From CAZVGZ01 sp964627605 (GTDB lineage: Bacteria > Latescibacterota > MWCZ01 > CAZVGZ01), in contig CAZVGZ010000004.1 of assembly GCA_964627605.1 (NCBI GenBank), forward strand, positions 62,001 to 126,000: a stretch of 64,000 nucleotides of DNA, written 5' to 3'. Positions 9,066-18,382 of this stretch are shown here, piece after piece. The notes under the pieces are model-generated. The model searched no databases. It worked only from the letters and a program-made list of their open reading frames with translations, and was not told where the DNA came from. The translations under genes were made by a program, and so were the position numbers. Position 1 is the stretch's first letter; every line of letters begins with the position of its first letter.

Positions 9066-10193
9066 ATGCATTCCTCACGCCGAAAAGCTTTTACCGTCGT
9101 CATCGCGCTAATCATGGGCTGTGCAGGCCCAGTGACCTACTACCGCGCCGACGTGAGCTACACCCCCGGTATTTCCCAACGTAGAGTAGCGCAGGTGGTG
9201 GCGCATACCCTACAGTCCCACGGATATGCCATCAAAGCCTCCAGCGAGTTCACCGGGAGCATCACAACCGACTGGCGCAACAGCACCAACATTGGCAAAA
9301 GGGTGCTCGACGGCAAAAAGCGACGCGATCTGTTGACAATCTCCCTGAGCGATTCATCGGCGACATTAAGGGGCGAGTCACAGGTTAAAAGCGGCGTAGG
9401 ACTCGTCACCGCGCTGGTAGTGGTGGTTGTCATCATCGCGGCGATTGTTGCCATCGCCAGCCTCAGCGACGATGACGACGACGAGGAAAATGAGGATCAG
9501 CATGGCGGCAAGAAATCGCGGCGGCGAGGCGGAGGAGGAGGAATTCATATGCCCCACGGCGGTGGTGGAGGCGGCGACAGCAGCGGGGACGGATGGAGGC
9601 CGGAGTCGGATATTCCAGCACCATTGAGGGATGAATGGGCATCCATCGCTCACACAGTAAACTCCAGGCTGGCTGGAGTCAGTGTTGGGGACGACCCTGA
9701 ATTCACATCATCGCCAGGAGCCGTCAGAGTCACCTACGGAAGCGCCCCAATTGATGAGGCGGCCTTCGATTCAACGAGAGGGCCCATGGCCATAGCCGTC
9801 ACGCCGCTAGCAGCTGAAGGCATCAACCCGCAGGAGGCCAGAGTGCTTACCGACCGACTTCGCGGTGAACTGCTGGACCTCAAGCCCTATACCGTCGTAG
9901 AGCGGGATAAGATGACGGAAATCCTTCAAGAACAGGGGTTTGCGCAGAGCGAGCTCTGTGGAACCGATGAGTGCGCTGTCGAGATCGGGCGGCTTGTTGG
10001 CGTTGAGGGGATGGTCGGCGGCACTGTCGGCAAGCTTGGTGGCACGTACACGGTCACCATCAGGCTCATCGACGTAGAGAGCGGCGAGATATTGCGCCGC
10101 GCTACAGAGGATTGCGCGTGCAAAGTTGACGATCTGCTGCTCACCATGCGCCGCGTCGCCCGAACGCTGGCCGGACACAGCGCAGGACGTTGA
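9066..10193 (+). CDS. Lipoprotein with internal membrane segment, Asp/Gly linkers and CsgG-like C-terminal domain
   Basis: From ATG 9066 (GGAG ribosome-binding site 7 bases upstream) the product is 375 residues. It starts with a lipoprotein signal (basic residues, then IALIMGC, Cys19). After a soluble domain (about 20-105) comes a strongly hydrophobic stretch (111-133, TALVVVVVIIAAIVAI), then a run of acidic residues (DDDDDEENED), a basic spot and two poly-Gly blocks. The C-terminal domain (about 240-370) has the CsgG/LpoB-like pattern: EARVLTDRLRGEL, YTVVERDKM-EILQEQGF and a CAVEIGRLVGVEGMV-GTVGKLGGTY region. Such domains form outer-membrane or periplasmic assemblies. The transmembrane segment within a lipoprotein is unusual. 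Function is unknown. Confidence 0.75.
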   Translation: MHSSRRKAFTVVIALIMGCAGPVTYYRADVSYTPGISQRRVAQVVAHTLQSHGYAIKASSEFTGSITTDWRNSTNIGKRVLDGKKRRDLLTISLSDSSATLRGESQVKSGVGLVTALVVVVVIIAAIVAIASLSDDDDDEENEDQHGGKKSRRRGGGGGIHMPHGGGGGGDSSGDGWRPESDIPAPLRDEWASIAHTVNSRLAGVSVGDDPEFTSSPGAVRVTYGSAPIDEAAFDSTRGPMAIAVTPLAAEGINPQEARVLTDRLRGELLDLKPYTVVERDKMTEILQEQGFAQSELCGTDECAVEIGRLVGVEGMVGGTVGKLGGTYTVTIRLIDVESGEILRRATEDCACKVDDLLLTMRRVARTLAGHSAGR

Positions 10194-10375
10194 CCGCCAC
10201 GATTACAGGATCTGCCCTGTCGTTGCATGTCTCGTGGAGGCGATAGCAGCGGTAGGCTGATGATCCAGTTTCGGGATCAGATCGCAGGAAGGTCATCAAA
10301 ACCTACCCGCTCACCTTGCTGCCCTGAGGTCACTCCAAATAATGAGGCCAATCTGCTGGTGGCGCTGTTTGACAG

Positions 10376-11770
10376 TCAGACCACCAGGTCAATGCCTGAA
10401 TCGTCCCGCTCCTCGAACTCAAACGCTCCTTTGTGGACAGTTGGAAGCTCCAAACGATCGGTGTCTGTGGATGATCCCAGCGTGTCTGCTGCAAGCGTCA
10501 ACGATTCGATGAGATCATAGCTGCCACACACAGCAGGTATTCCGATCTGCGATCCAAACTCCTTTAAACTCATATCATCCAGGAAAACGCCATCGTCGTT
10601 AAGAACATTTGGCGGTAGAAGCATGACATCGCCTGTGAGGTCCTTTTTGGAAAGCTGAGTGAGAATGTCCCTGCCGCTAAGCAGCCCGGAAACCGTGATC
10701 CCATCACCGTAGAACTCGTTTGTTACTACGTGGGGCACAACGCTCAGACACTCTATCTCATTCAGTTGACGTACAAGGTCTTCAAGCACTTTCCAGACTA
10801 GCGGCGCTGTCACCAGGTCCACCGTCATCGCTCGCTGCAAGCCGTCTGCAAACGGCCCATAGTCTACCTCAAACCCATCAAGCAGTTGACGAACCATCCC
10901 AACACCGTTGCCCACCTGTGGAAACCCCTCGTAGTCGTTAGCTAGGGGCATCGGCGATCCACACATCAAGAAGAACTCGTCGGAGATGAAGACAAACCTC
11001 TGGCCTAAAGTCGTCAAAAGCTCTTTTTGGCGGCGCCCAAGCCATGACACAAGGTCTGCGGACTCACTGTCGCTGAATCTGCGCAGCTCCGGCAACCTCG
11101 ACCTGTGATCGGACAGCCCAACAGGCACAATACAGACCGAACCGACACCAGGATAGAGTGCAATCAGATCGTCTACCGTACGGTCGAGCTGGTCTTTGTC
11201 GTTGAGCCCCGGCATAAGGACTATCTGCGTGTGGAGCGAGATGCCGTCGTCTATCAGCCGTCGCATGATCGGGAGTATGTCGGGGGCTTTAGGGTTGCCT
11301 AACAGCCTTCGCCGCAACTCGATATCGGTGGCATGAACCGACACATACAGTGGACTCAAACGTTGTTCTGCAGTTCTGCGAAGCTCCTCCTCAGGGATGT
11401 TGGTCAGGGTGACGTAATTGCCATATAGAAACGACAGTCGGTAATCCTCATCTTTGAACTTCAGTGTCTTCCTTACGTTTTTGGGGTTCTGATCTATAAA
11501 GCAGAAAACGCAGCGGTTGTTGCATTTGCGAAAACCCGGTCCTTTGAGATGGACACCGAGGTCGTCATCGTACTCCTTTTCGATCTCATATATCACCTGC
11601 TCACCGCCGCTTTCGACCAGTATCTCCACCAGCTCATCAGCGATGTGGAACCGCCAATCCAGCGGATCGGTGATCTCACTCCCGTTCACCACCAGTACTC
11701 GATCCCCTATATTGAGTCCGATCTCTTCGCCAAGAGAGTCTGGAGCTATTCGATCAATTTCTAAAGGCAT
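10376..11770 (-). CDS. DUF512 radical SAM protein with N-terminal PDZ domain
   Basis: 464 residues. A small PDZ-like domain (about 1-45, GLNIGDRVLVVNG) is followed by a radical-SAM-type cluster motif CNNRCVFCF (Cys83, Cys87, Cys90) and a TIM-barrel-like core with LYGNYVTLTNI and VSVHATD, then the DUF512 domain. This is the NifB/MoaA-related family found widely in bacteria with no settled function; it binds an Fe-S cluster and is expected to use S-adenosylmethionine. It is full length for the family. It converges with the lipoprotein gene and no clear terminator was found between them. Confidence 0.93.
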   Translation of the reverse strand: MPLEIDRIAPDSLGEEIGLNIGDRVLVVNGSEITDPLDWRFHIADELVEILVESGGEQVIYEIEKEYDDDLGVHLKGPGFRKCNNRCVFCFIDQNPKNVRKTLKFKDEDYRLSFLYGNYVTLTNIPEEELRRTAEQRLSPLYVSVHATDIELRRRLLGNPKAPDILPIMRRLIDDGISLHTQIVLMPGLNDKDQLDRTVDDLIALYPGVGSVCIVPVGLSDHRSRLPELRRFSDSESADLVSWLGRRQKELLTTLGQRFVFISDEFFLMCGSPMPLANDYEGFPQVGNGVGMVRQLLDGFEVDYGPFADGLQRAMTVDLVTAPLVWKVLEDLVRQLNEIECLSVVPHVVTNEFYGDGITVSGLLSGRDILTQLSKKDLTGDVMLLPPNVLNDDGVFLDDMSLKEFGSQIGIPAVCGSYDLIESLTLAADTLGSSTDTDRLELPTVHKGAFEFEERDDSGIDLVV

Positions 11771-11847
11771 CGCTCTCGTTCGGCTTTGGGATGTGCCACG
11801 GCAAGATCAGTGGTCGATCAATCCCAGCGATATTTTAGGATATAACA

Positions 11848-12078
11848 ATGCTTCCTCTGCTACTAATAGTGTTTGGGGCGTTTGCTCTATTCGGCGTGTT
11901 TCTGCTCCTTCTCCGCAAACAGCACGGGCGCAAACCGACGCAAAAATCTCAGCAGTGTAGTTTCTGTGAAACGGTGATCGATCCGGCAGACACAGTCAAA
12001 CGTGAGGGCGCCCACGGTCGAACGATCTGGGTATGCAAGCCGTACGCAAGAGAGGTTGCCGCTGAATATGACACTTAG
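11848..12078 (+). CDS. Small membrane protein with zinc-ribbon-like Cys motif (76 aa)
   Basis: A hydrophobic N-terminal segment (residues ~3-22, LLLIVFGAFALFGVFLLLL) is followed by a basic linker and CSFCETVIDP, then WVCKPYAREV. A zinc ribbon would need a fourth ligand after the last Cys; here only three Cys are present, so metal binding is uncertain. An AGGA-like ribosome-binding site lies before ATG 11848. The gene is divergent from the DUF512 gene (77-bp gap), so the two may share a regulatory region. I do not recognise a named family. Confidence 0.6.
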   Translation: MLPLLLIVFGAFALFGVFLLLLRKQHGRKPTQKSQQCSFCETVIDPADTVKREGAHGRTIWVCKPYAREVAAEYDT

Positions 12079-12087
12079 GTCGCTGCC

Positions 12088-15069
12088 CTATTCACAGATG
12101 TATTGAACCGCTGGCATGTCGAACCGTTCCAATTTGGGCGGCGTAAACCGTGCTACCTGGACCTGGTTGCCGCTGATGGAATCCACTGGAAAACCGGTGA
12201 CGTAGCCTTCGGCTTCTGTGGTGAGATAGTTTGTCACGCCCTCGTGAGGGTGAATCCACTTTTCGGGACAGCTACTCTCCGCGACCAACCTACCGCCGTC
12301 TTGATCGGCTACTCCGGCAGACCAGCCAATAACGGCATCGGTGAACCCAAATTCCGCCTTTCTCAAAGTCCGCGCACCAGACGACATCAGCCACCGACCA
12401 CCATCATTTGGCTCACACAGCACGCCAAACTTCCCTTGGAACTTGATACGCTCCACCTCCACCGCACTATCAACATCGCTGAACAACCAGTAGCGCCCCC
12501 AACTGGATTCGATCCTCAGCGCCACCGCCAACTCGCCAGCGTCGGTGGGCAAATCCAGCAGTTCTATGTCTGTAATGGGAAACCGCCCGTCAGGGCCGTC
12601 TGGCTCATGCACCGCGACGAATGAGCTTTTTGCACCCTCCCCGCGTCTTATCACATCGACATAGCGCACCCTTCGCCCAGGTGCCTCAAACCGTTCCTGA
12701 CCAGGGCCGTTGGATACCACCACCTCATCCGCAAGAGTGAGCATCCAGAGCCGGTTTTTCCGATCGCTCTGTTTCCACACCGCTCGCCAACCGCCAGCGG
12801 TATCTACTGTTGAACGAAAGTCCCGCAGGCCGAATACATGCTCATCCTCCATGCTGGCCTCAAAATCAGGCAACGGAGCTTGATCGGGTATCCTGATGTC
12901 TTCAAACTCTAGCGAGCCGTTGTTGGCATCGCTCGAAGCCAACTCGCTAAATACCCGCCAATCGTGGTTTCGCCCGCCAGCGACACGGAATATGTCAACC
13001 ATCACGGTGGTGTCATCTGGGCCCTTAATGAGCGCGATAAGTCGCCTGTATTCAGAGCATTGTGGGTAGCATGTCGAACTTCCTTCCACAACCGAAATAC
13101 TGGGAGAAGTCACCATCATGTTGAGCGATGGCTTTCGCCCGATTTCACCGCTCTCCGACTGCTCTTGACCGTCGACAATTACCAGGTTGTGGCTCGCAGT
13201 GCTTCTTATCCACCGCTGACTCGGCGACGAGGAGAGATACCCCATGTCGCCCAGGATAGTCCGCCCACGATCAACGTAGTACAGCCCAAGGTTGTCTGGG
13301 TGGCGATGGCCACCAGGTGGGTTGAACGGCAGCGCCGCCATTGAAGCGTTTTTGCCGCTTCCGTGGCGCAAGATCGGTGTCATCCACGCAGGGAAGTACA
13401 GTTCGGGCAGTTGAGATTGGTCTGCGTTTGAGTTGGCGAGCGACGACGCATCCAGGTGGGTCATCCCGTAAGATGTGACACCGAGGCCCGCCTGGGAGTA
13501 GATCAATGAGATGCGCTGCCCCAACAGCTCTGGAAAACGTTTGAACCCTATCTCCAGAACCGTCGATGCACCAAGGTCAGTCGGTAGTATCTCTCTTGTA
13601 TCCGACAGAGGTACAAGCCGTCCATCCGCTCTGCGGCAGTCGACGACCGCCTCAATCATCTGTGAAAGCATCGGGTCATCACCGAAGAGATCGACCACGC
13701 CAGACCGCCCAGGCGTCTCAACGGGCCATCTGTAGCCGTGGAGGGTCTCAGGAACGTCCAGCAGACCGCCTAAATACATCATCGTATAGGCGGGGCTCTC
13801 GGTGCTGAAACCGTCGTAGTTGAAAGAGCTGTCCCTGATCGCCGCATACCCTCTGATCGCCACATCTGCGTAGAGAGGCAGTCCAAGACATTTCGCCACC
13901 GCCGCCATCGCCGAGTAGATGCGTGGTGATTTGTTGTTGACGCAGTCAGCCTCCCCCGGTCCTCCTATATAAGGTTCGGCCTCCATTGCCCACTCAAGAA
14001 TCAGGTCTCGTTCAACGCAGTTTCGTTCATCACCCGACCAGATAGGTCGGGAGTCATCATCTTGAGCATCGTGAACCGCGTCATAGGCCTCACAGATCGT
14101 CTGGAGCGTTGATATGGCCCCGGTGCTGGCGTGATAGCGCCCGCCTCCCCAGTAGTTTTGAAGCATCGAGGCTTTGTCTCTAGTGTCATCCCCATAAGGA
14201 TCGCTGCACGGATGTCGTTTGAACTCCAACGGCAGCTCCATGTCGTGCCATGCTGCATAGAGAGGATCGCAGTCAGCGACGGTATCCCAATAGTCGTGAT
14301 AGAGCCATGAGCCAAACGCTTGAGTCAATCGAAGAAGGATACGCCGGGCGGTGGCGGCGTGGTGGGGCTTACCGGTCAAACGATAGAGAGTTGCGGCCCT
14401 GCTGAGCACACCGATCATGAAAGTCTGCTTACGGGAACGTATGATCCCGGAAAAACTCACATGAACCGGGTGCCGTCCCCACTTGTAGGACAGCCTACCG
14501 CTGCGGTCGTTGGGGTTCTGTCGCTCATCATCGTTGAGGTAGTAACAGAAAGTCTGATCCATCCTTGGGCACTGAAGCACTCCGGTCTCAGGATATCCAT
14601 CGTCAGGATATCGCTGGCCACAAACTCTGCATGACATCGTGTCTGGCTCTCGCCAATCCCAGGAGATAATGCCGCTCTCCGACGCCCCTTCATGCGTTCT
14701 TACACCGATGCAGTTAGGGCACGAAAACGAGTACGACGAACCAGGGGTAACCAGTGAGATCATCTCGTCCACATAGTTGTCCGGCTGGTTGGCAACGTAT
14801 TCCGCAACGCTCAACCCCTGATACCACTCTTGAGCTTTAGGAACGTTTTCTATGTTTTTACGACATAGCTCTACATCTCCGTCCGACCACATCGCAGGAT
14901 GTTCGACGGCTGAACGCGATCCCAACAGCTCGGTTTTCCTGGCCTCTACACCCTCCCTGAACTCGATCTCATCACGGGATGGACTCTCTTTATCCTGCCA
15001 AGGCGCAAATCCGCCGCCGCCAGTAACAAGCTCAACAAAGGCGATCATTGGAGACTCTTTGCTGGACAT
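12088..15069 (-). CDS. Heparinase II/III-like polysaccharide lyase family protein
   Basis: 993 residues. A central alpha-toroid region (about 200-560, with GKPHHAATARRILLRL and YAAWHD) precedes a heparinase II/III-type beta region containing GHRHPDNLGLYYVDRG and TASHNLVIVDG, the family's His/Asn-bearing catalytic surroundings. Two Cys pairs (CPNC near residue 118 and CRVCG near 146) suggest a bound zinc. Family members break uronic-acid-containing polysaccharides by beta-elimination. No signal peptide is seen. ATG 15069 follows AGGATC; ATG 15048 is an alternative. It sits divergent from a pair of amidohydrolase genes, consistent with a sugar-degradation island. Exact substrate unknown. Confidence 0.82.
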   Translation of the reverse strand: MSSKESPMIAFVELVTGGGGFAPWQDKESPSRDEIEFREGVEARKTELLGSRSAVEHPAMWSDGDVELCRKNIENVPKAQEWYQGLSVAEYVANQPDNYVDEMISLVTPGSSYSFSCPNCIGVRTHEGASESGIISWDWREPDTMSCRVCGQRYPDDGYPETGVLQCPRMDQTFCYYLNDDERQNPNDRSGRLSYKWGRHPVHVSFSGIIRSRKQTFMIGVLSRAATLYRLTGKPHHAATARRILLRLTQAFGSWLYHDYWDTVADCDPLYAAWHDMELPLEFKRHPCSDPYGDDTRDKASMLQNYWGGGRYHASTGAISTLQTICEAYDAVHDAQDDDSRPIWSGDERNCVERDLILEWAMEAEPYIGGPGEADCVNNKSPRIYSAMAAVAKCLGLPLYADVAIRGYAAIRDSSFNYDGFSTESPAYTMMYLGGLLDVPETLHGYRWPVETPGRSGVVDLFGDDPMLSQMIEAVVDCRRADGRLVPLSDTREILPTDLGASTVLEIGFKRFPELLGQRISLIYSQAGLGVTSYGMTHLDASSLANSNADQSQLPELYFPAWMTPILRHGSGKNASMAALPFNPPGGHRHPDNLGLYYVDRGRTILGDMGYLSSSPSQRWIRSTASHNLVIVDGQEQSESGEIGRKPSLNMMVTSPSISVVEGSSTCYPQCSEYRRLIALIKGPDDTTVMVDIFRVAGGRNHDWRVFSELASSDANNGSLEFEDIRIPDQAPLPDFEASMEDEHVFGLRDFRSTVDTAGGWRAVWKQSDRKNRLWMLTLADEVVVSNGPGQERFEAPGRRVRYVDVIRRGEGAKSSFVAVHEPDGPDGRFPITDIELLDLPTDAGELAVALRIESSWGRYWLFSDVDSAVEVERIKFQGKFGVLCEPNDGGRWLMSSGARTLRKAEFGFTDAVIGWSAGVADQDGGRLVAESSCPEKWIHPHEGVTNYLTTEAEGYVTGFPVDSISGNQVQVARFTPPKLERFDMPAVQYICE

Positions 15070-15227
15070 CGTTGATCCTAGCTAGAAAAGAAAAGACAGG
15101 TATCAGTACGTCCATGAAACTGCCACCAACTTGACGACCGCACAAGCCCAAGGTTCACAACCACCATGCCAGGCTCATATATTTCGTGGTCATCGCGAGG
15201 TCACACGAACATCAGAAGGATAGAGGA

Positions 15228-16064
15228 ATGGACATAGAAGCGGGCCTTAAGAGGCCCAAAATAGACATGCACTGCCACTCGTGGCGGTTTGAAAAAGAAG
15301 AGGACGAGGGCGTTTCGACCGACTGTCTTGTTGAGGTCGGAACAGAGCTGGGCATCACCGAGTTCTGGTGTTCGTCGCCGGTGTTAGGCGAGCGTGTATG
15401 GGAGATTGGGGACGTCCAGGGCGAAAACAACGCTGTGCACAGGGCCATGAAACGTCATCCAAACCACATAAGAGGCATGTGCCACGTCCAGCCCAGCCAC
15501 CACCTGGCCGCTCTGGACGAACTCGAGCGCTGCCTTGATCTGGGGATGATCGGCCTCAAACTGTATCACCAGTACAAACTTAGCGACCCGGTTCACTGGC
15601 CGGTGATCGAGCGGGCGATAGATCACAAAATTCCGATCCTGATGCATGCCGGATGGTTGGCGCCAGAGCCGCTCGCAGGTCAGCCGAACGTCTCCCACGG
15701 CGGCCATTTTGCCGTGACCAGCCAACGGTATCCAGAAGCGATGCTGATCCACGCGCACATAGGTGGTGGGGGCGATTGGGAGAGATCGCTGCGCGAGATG
15801 CACGAAGCAGGACCAAACGTCTACGTCGATGTGAGCGGCAGCAACCTGGACGACGGGCAGGTGGAGTTCACTGTGGAGCAGATGGGCATTGATCGTGTGC
15901 TGTTCGGCACCGACGGGACGATGACCGGATGTGTCGGCAAGGTGCTCGACGCCAAACTGGGCGAGGATGAGAAAGAGATGATCTTCTGGGGCAACTCAGA
16001 GCGCGTGTTGGCCGCTCAGGGTGCAAAGCCGCTGACCGCGAGAAATAACGAGGTGTCCCGATGA
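15228..16064 (+). CDS. Amidohydrolase 2 family metal-dependent hydrolase
   Basis: 278 residues from ATG 15228, which has an AAGGATAGAGGA ribosome-binding region; an upstream in-frame GTG (15186) is less likely. TIM-barrel amidohydrolase with the first metal pair in KIDMHCHSW (His15, His17), LMHAGW, AMLIHAHIGGG, and the barrel-end aspartate in LFGTDGTM. Members decarboxylate or hydrolyse small carboxylic or cyclic substrates. The stop codon overlaps the start of the next gene by four bases (ATGA), so the two are translated together and probably work as a pair. Confidence 0.88.
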   Translation: MDIEAGLKRPKIDMHCHSWRFEKEEDEGVSTDCLVEVGTELGITEFWCSSPVLGERVWEIGDVQGENNAVHRAMKRHPNHIRGMCHVQPSHHLAALDELERCLDLGMIGLKLYHQYKLSDPVHWPVIERAIDHKIPILMHAGWLAPEPLAGQPNVSHGGHFAVTSQRYPEAMLIHAHIGGGGDWERSLREMHEAGPNVYVDVSGSNLDDGQVEFTVEQMGIDRVLFGTDGTMTGCVGKVLDAKLGEDEKEMIFWGNSERVLAAQGAKPLTARNNEVSR

Positions 16065-16867
16065 TTTTCGACGTTAACGCCTGGCTCGGAGTCTGGCCTT
16101 TCAGGTCGCTGAGGGACAACACGGCACAGGAACTCGTCGCCAGGATGGATCGCTCCAACATCGACCATGCAGCCGTATCACTAATAGAAGCGGTCTTTCA
16201 CCGCTACCCGCAGCCCGCAAACGAAAAACTTGCCCAGGCGGTTGAACCATACCGCGACCGACTACACCCGATGGCGACCATCAACCCTCTCTATCCTGGA
16301 TGGGGTGACGATCTCGCCTGTTGCCACGAATCGCTGGGTATGGTCGGCGTGCGACTATTTCCTGTGTACCACGATTACGACATCGCCGGCCCAGAAGCGT
16401 GCGAACTGGTCTCAGAGTGCGCCAAACGAAAGCTGCCGGTGCAGATACCCCATCGCTTGGAAGACGTAAGAGAGCATCACCCGATGGACCAAGGTGAGAC
16501 GGTGGACCTCAACCGGGTCGCTGACCTCGTCTCAAGGGTGCCCGAAGCAACAATAATAGTCACCAACACACGGCCAATAGGATACTGCCCGCTCTGGCAA
16601 AGGGACGAACTGCGCGATCACTCGTGGTATGTCGATCTCTCCTTAGCAGAGGTGACCTACACGCTCCACAAGAACATCGACACCATGAAGGACATCGCAG
16701 TTTTGACAGAACAGGGCGGTCAAAAACATCTGCTCTTTGGTTCACACATGCCATTCTCCTACGCGGGTCCAGCGTTGGTGAAACTCGCCGTCCTGCCGGT
16801 TGACGAGGAAGCAAGAGAAGACATCAGTTCCCGAACGGCAGCGCGATTTTTTGGCGTGGATATTTAG
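16061..16867 (+). CDS. Amidohydrolase 2-like protein lacking the usual metal ligands
   Basis: 268 residues with the same fold as its upstream partner but changed active-site positions. The N-terminal HxH is replaced by DVNAWLG (Asn6, Trp8) and the usual FGTDxP aspartate motif reads LFGSHMP. One His remains in IPHRLED. It is therefore likely not a standard metal hydrolase; it may be a partner subunit of the upstream enzyme or bind metal differently. Starts at ATG 16061 overlapping the previous stop, ends in TAG. Confidence 0.8.
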   Translation: MIFDVNAWLGVWPFRSLRDNTAQELVARMDRSNIDHAAVSLIEAVFHRYPQPANEKLAQAVEPYRDRLHPMATINPLYPGWGDDLACCHESLGMVGVRLFPVYHDYDIAGPEACELVSECAKRKLPVQIPHRLEDVREHHPMDQGETVDLNRVADLVSRVPEATIIVTNTRPIGYCPLWQRDELRDHSWYVDLSLAEVTYTLHKNIDTMKDIAVLTEQGGQKHLLFGSHMPFSYAGPALVKLAVLPVDEEAREDISSRTAARFFGVDI

Positions 16868-16980
16868 GATCAGAAGATGAGCAGAACTTTGGATACGTGT
16901 ACGCGTCGGGACCTACGGCTGGGCAGGCGGCCAGGGGAGTTCTCCTTCATCACGCCTTGGAGCAACACAGCTCACCGATC

Positions 16981-17379
16981 CTAAACAGAGTCGTCAAACC
17001 AGAATGAGAACAGCGACGCTTGCCTGAGCCGAAAGCTCAACCGGACCCGAAGATTCAGTCCTTGGGGCCAGTTGATTATCTGGTCCGTCGAGTCGGTCGT
17101 CAGAGTCTGATACTCATCCAGACCATGGCTTGGAATAGGCCTACCATAGACGTCACCCACTCCCACAGACCGCTCTTCCCCGTCGGTCAGTACTATCGCC
17201 TTAAATCGTCTGTTGGCGCCAGGTTCGTCACTCTCTTCGAACAGGCCGATTACACGTGCACCTGCGAGGACAATGTTTGTAAGCGAATCTGGTGTTCCAC
17301 AACACCGCACCGAGAATTGATGGCAACCCGCCGCCCCACGTAACACCGAGCGCCAATCAATGGTCTTGCGCCTGACCGC
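16981..17379 (-). pseudogene. C-terminal remnant of a hydrolase-like protein
   Basis: An open minus-strand frame whose product looks like the tail of a longer protein: GTPDSLTNIVLAGARVIG, then FKAIVLTDGEERSVGV, and an end resembling the LRFxLRxAxLYSFxF closing module seen in many secreted or sugar-hydrolase-like proteins (here RVRLSFRLRQASLFSFWFD). A TGA closes the frame upstream at about 17380, and no preceding gene part is seen before the PhyH gene, so most of the gene is gone. Family identity is tentative. Sequence between 16868 and 16980 and between 17380 and 17507 shows nothing else. Confidence 0.45.
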
Positions 17380-17507
17380 TCACCCCTGAGGCGAATATTG
17401 ACAGAAGGCCAGCGAGAATCGTGGAGCGAAATCGTCCTATAGCATCACACATACATCACCTCCGGCAAAATCGCCCAAAAGATTCGAGCTATCGCGTCCC
17501 ATCGCCA

Positions 17508-18308
17508 CTACGCGTTCGCCAACACAGGAAACAGATCACCCTCAAGCAGCTCTCCTACAGTCAGGACGTCCGACCTGCGATCCGTGCAGACATGCCCTTT
17601 GCCGCTGTATGTGGTCCCATGAGGCATATATATAGTCACCATCGCCCGTCGTGGTCTGTCGGCCTGATTCGGCCCGGCGTAGTGAAACGTCAAGCCGTTG
17701 TGGAAAGTGCAGCTCCCCGCCGACATCTCCACCGGAATTGGAGTGAAGTCCTTGTTCTCAGGCTCGTCCACGTAATCGAAAATATTCTGCGGCTGCGACA
17801 AGTTGATCGGATCGAGCCGCCCCCACAGATGCGATTTGGGCACGAACTGCATGCAACCGCTTTCCACGGTTACGTCATCCACCGCCATCCAGCACGAAAG
17901 CGCCTGTCCCGGTCCAGATTCCTTGAGCGGCCAATACGGAAGGTCCTGATGCCACGCCGAAGCTTTGCTCTGCTTGCCAGCGGGTTTGATAAGCGCGTGG
18001 TCGTGCCACAGCCGGATAGCCTTCTTGCGGGCTAGCTGTCGAGCTATCTCGGCGATCTTCGGAGAGAAAGTGTGGCGCCTGATATCCTCGACATGCTCCC
18101 AAAGGTTGACCATCTGAAGGAACACCGAGGCGTAGTCGGAGTCACTGCGGCTCGATGAGTGCTCCAACCGCTCTCTTTCGGCGACTGCGAAATCGAACCC
18201 CCTCCTCAAACGCTCAAGCTCGCCATCAGTAAGCACATCGGGAAGCTGTATATATCCAAACTCCTGATAAGTCCGTATCTGTTCGTCGATTATCTCATAT
18301 CGATCCAT
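17508..18308 (-). CDS. Phytanoyl-CoA dioxygenase (PhyH) family protein
   Basis: 266 residues of the non-haem Fe(II)/2-oxoglutarate oxygenase fold. The start region FGYIQLPDVLTDGELERLR is typical. The iron triad is seen as ASAWHQD (His-x-Asp) and the distal His in LTFHYAGPN, with the oxoglutarate-binding Arg just after (RPRRAMVTIYMP). The enzyme hydroxylates small organic substrates; PhyH genes are expanded in several uncultured marine lineages. AAGGAG precedes ATG 18308. Substrate unknown. Confidence 0.92.
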   Translation of the reverse strand: MDRYEIIDEQIRTYQEFGYIQLPDVLTDGELERLRRGFDFAVAERERLEHSSSRSDSDYASVFLQMVNLWEHVEDIRRHTFSPKIAEIARQLARKKAIRLWHDHALIKPAGKQSKASAWHQDLPYWPLKESGPGQALSCWMAVDDVTVESGCMQFVPKSHLWGRLDPINLSQPQNIFDYVDEPENKDFTPIPVEMSAGSCTFHNGLTFHYAGPNQADRPRRAMVTIYMPHGTTYSGKGHVCTDRRSDVLTVGELLEGDLFPVLANA

Positions 18309-18382
18309 AGGACGCTCCTTGGGGTACCGGCACCGGGCAGTTCGAAGAATCAGATGGAATATACGCGAACGGGGCCGCGTGT

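Noticed and set aside
17421..18035. A plus-strand gene of about 200 codons
   Set aside because: It is antisense to the well-supported PhyH gene and shows no family features.
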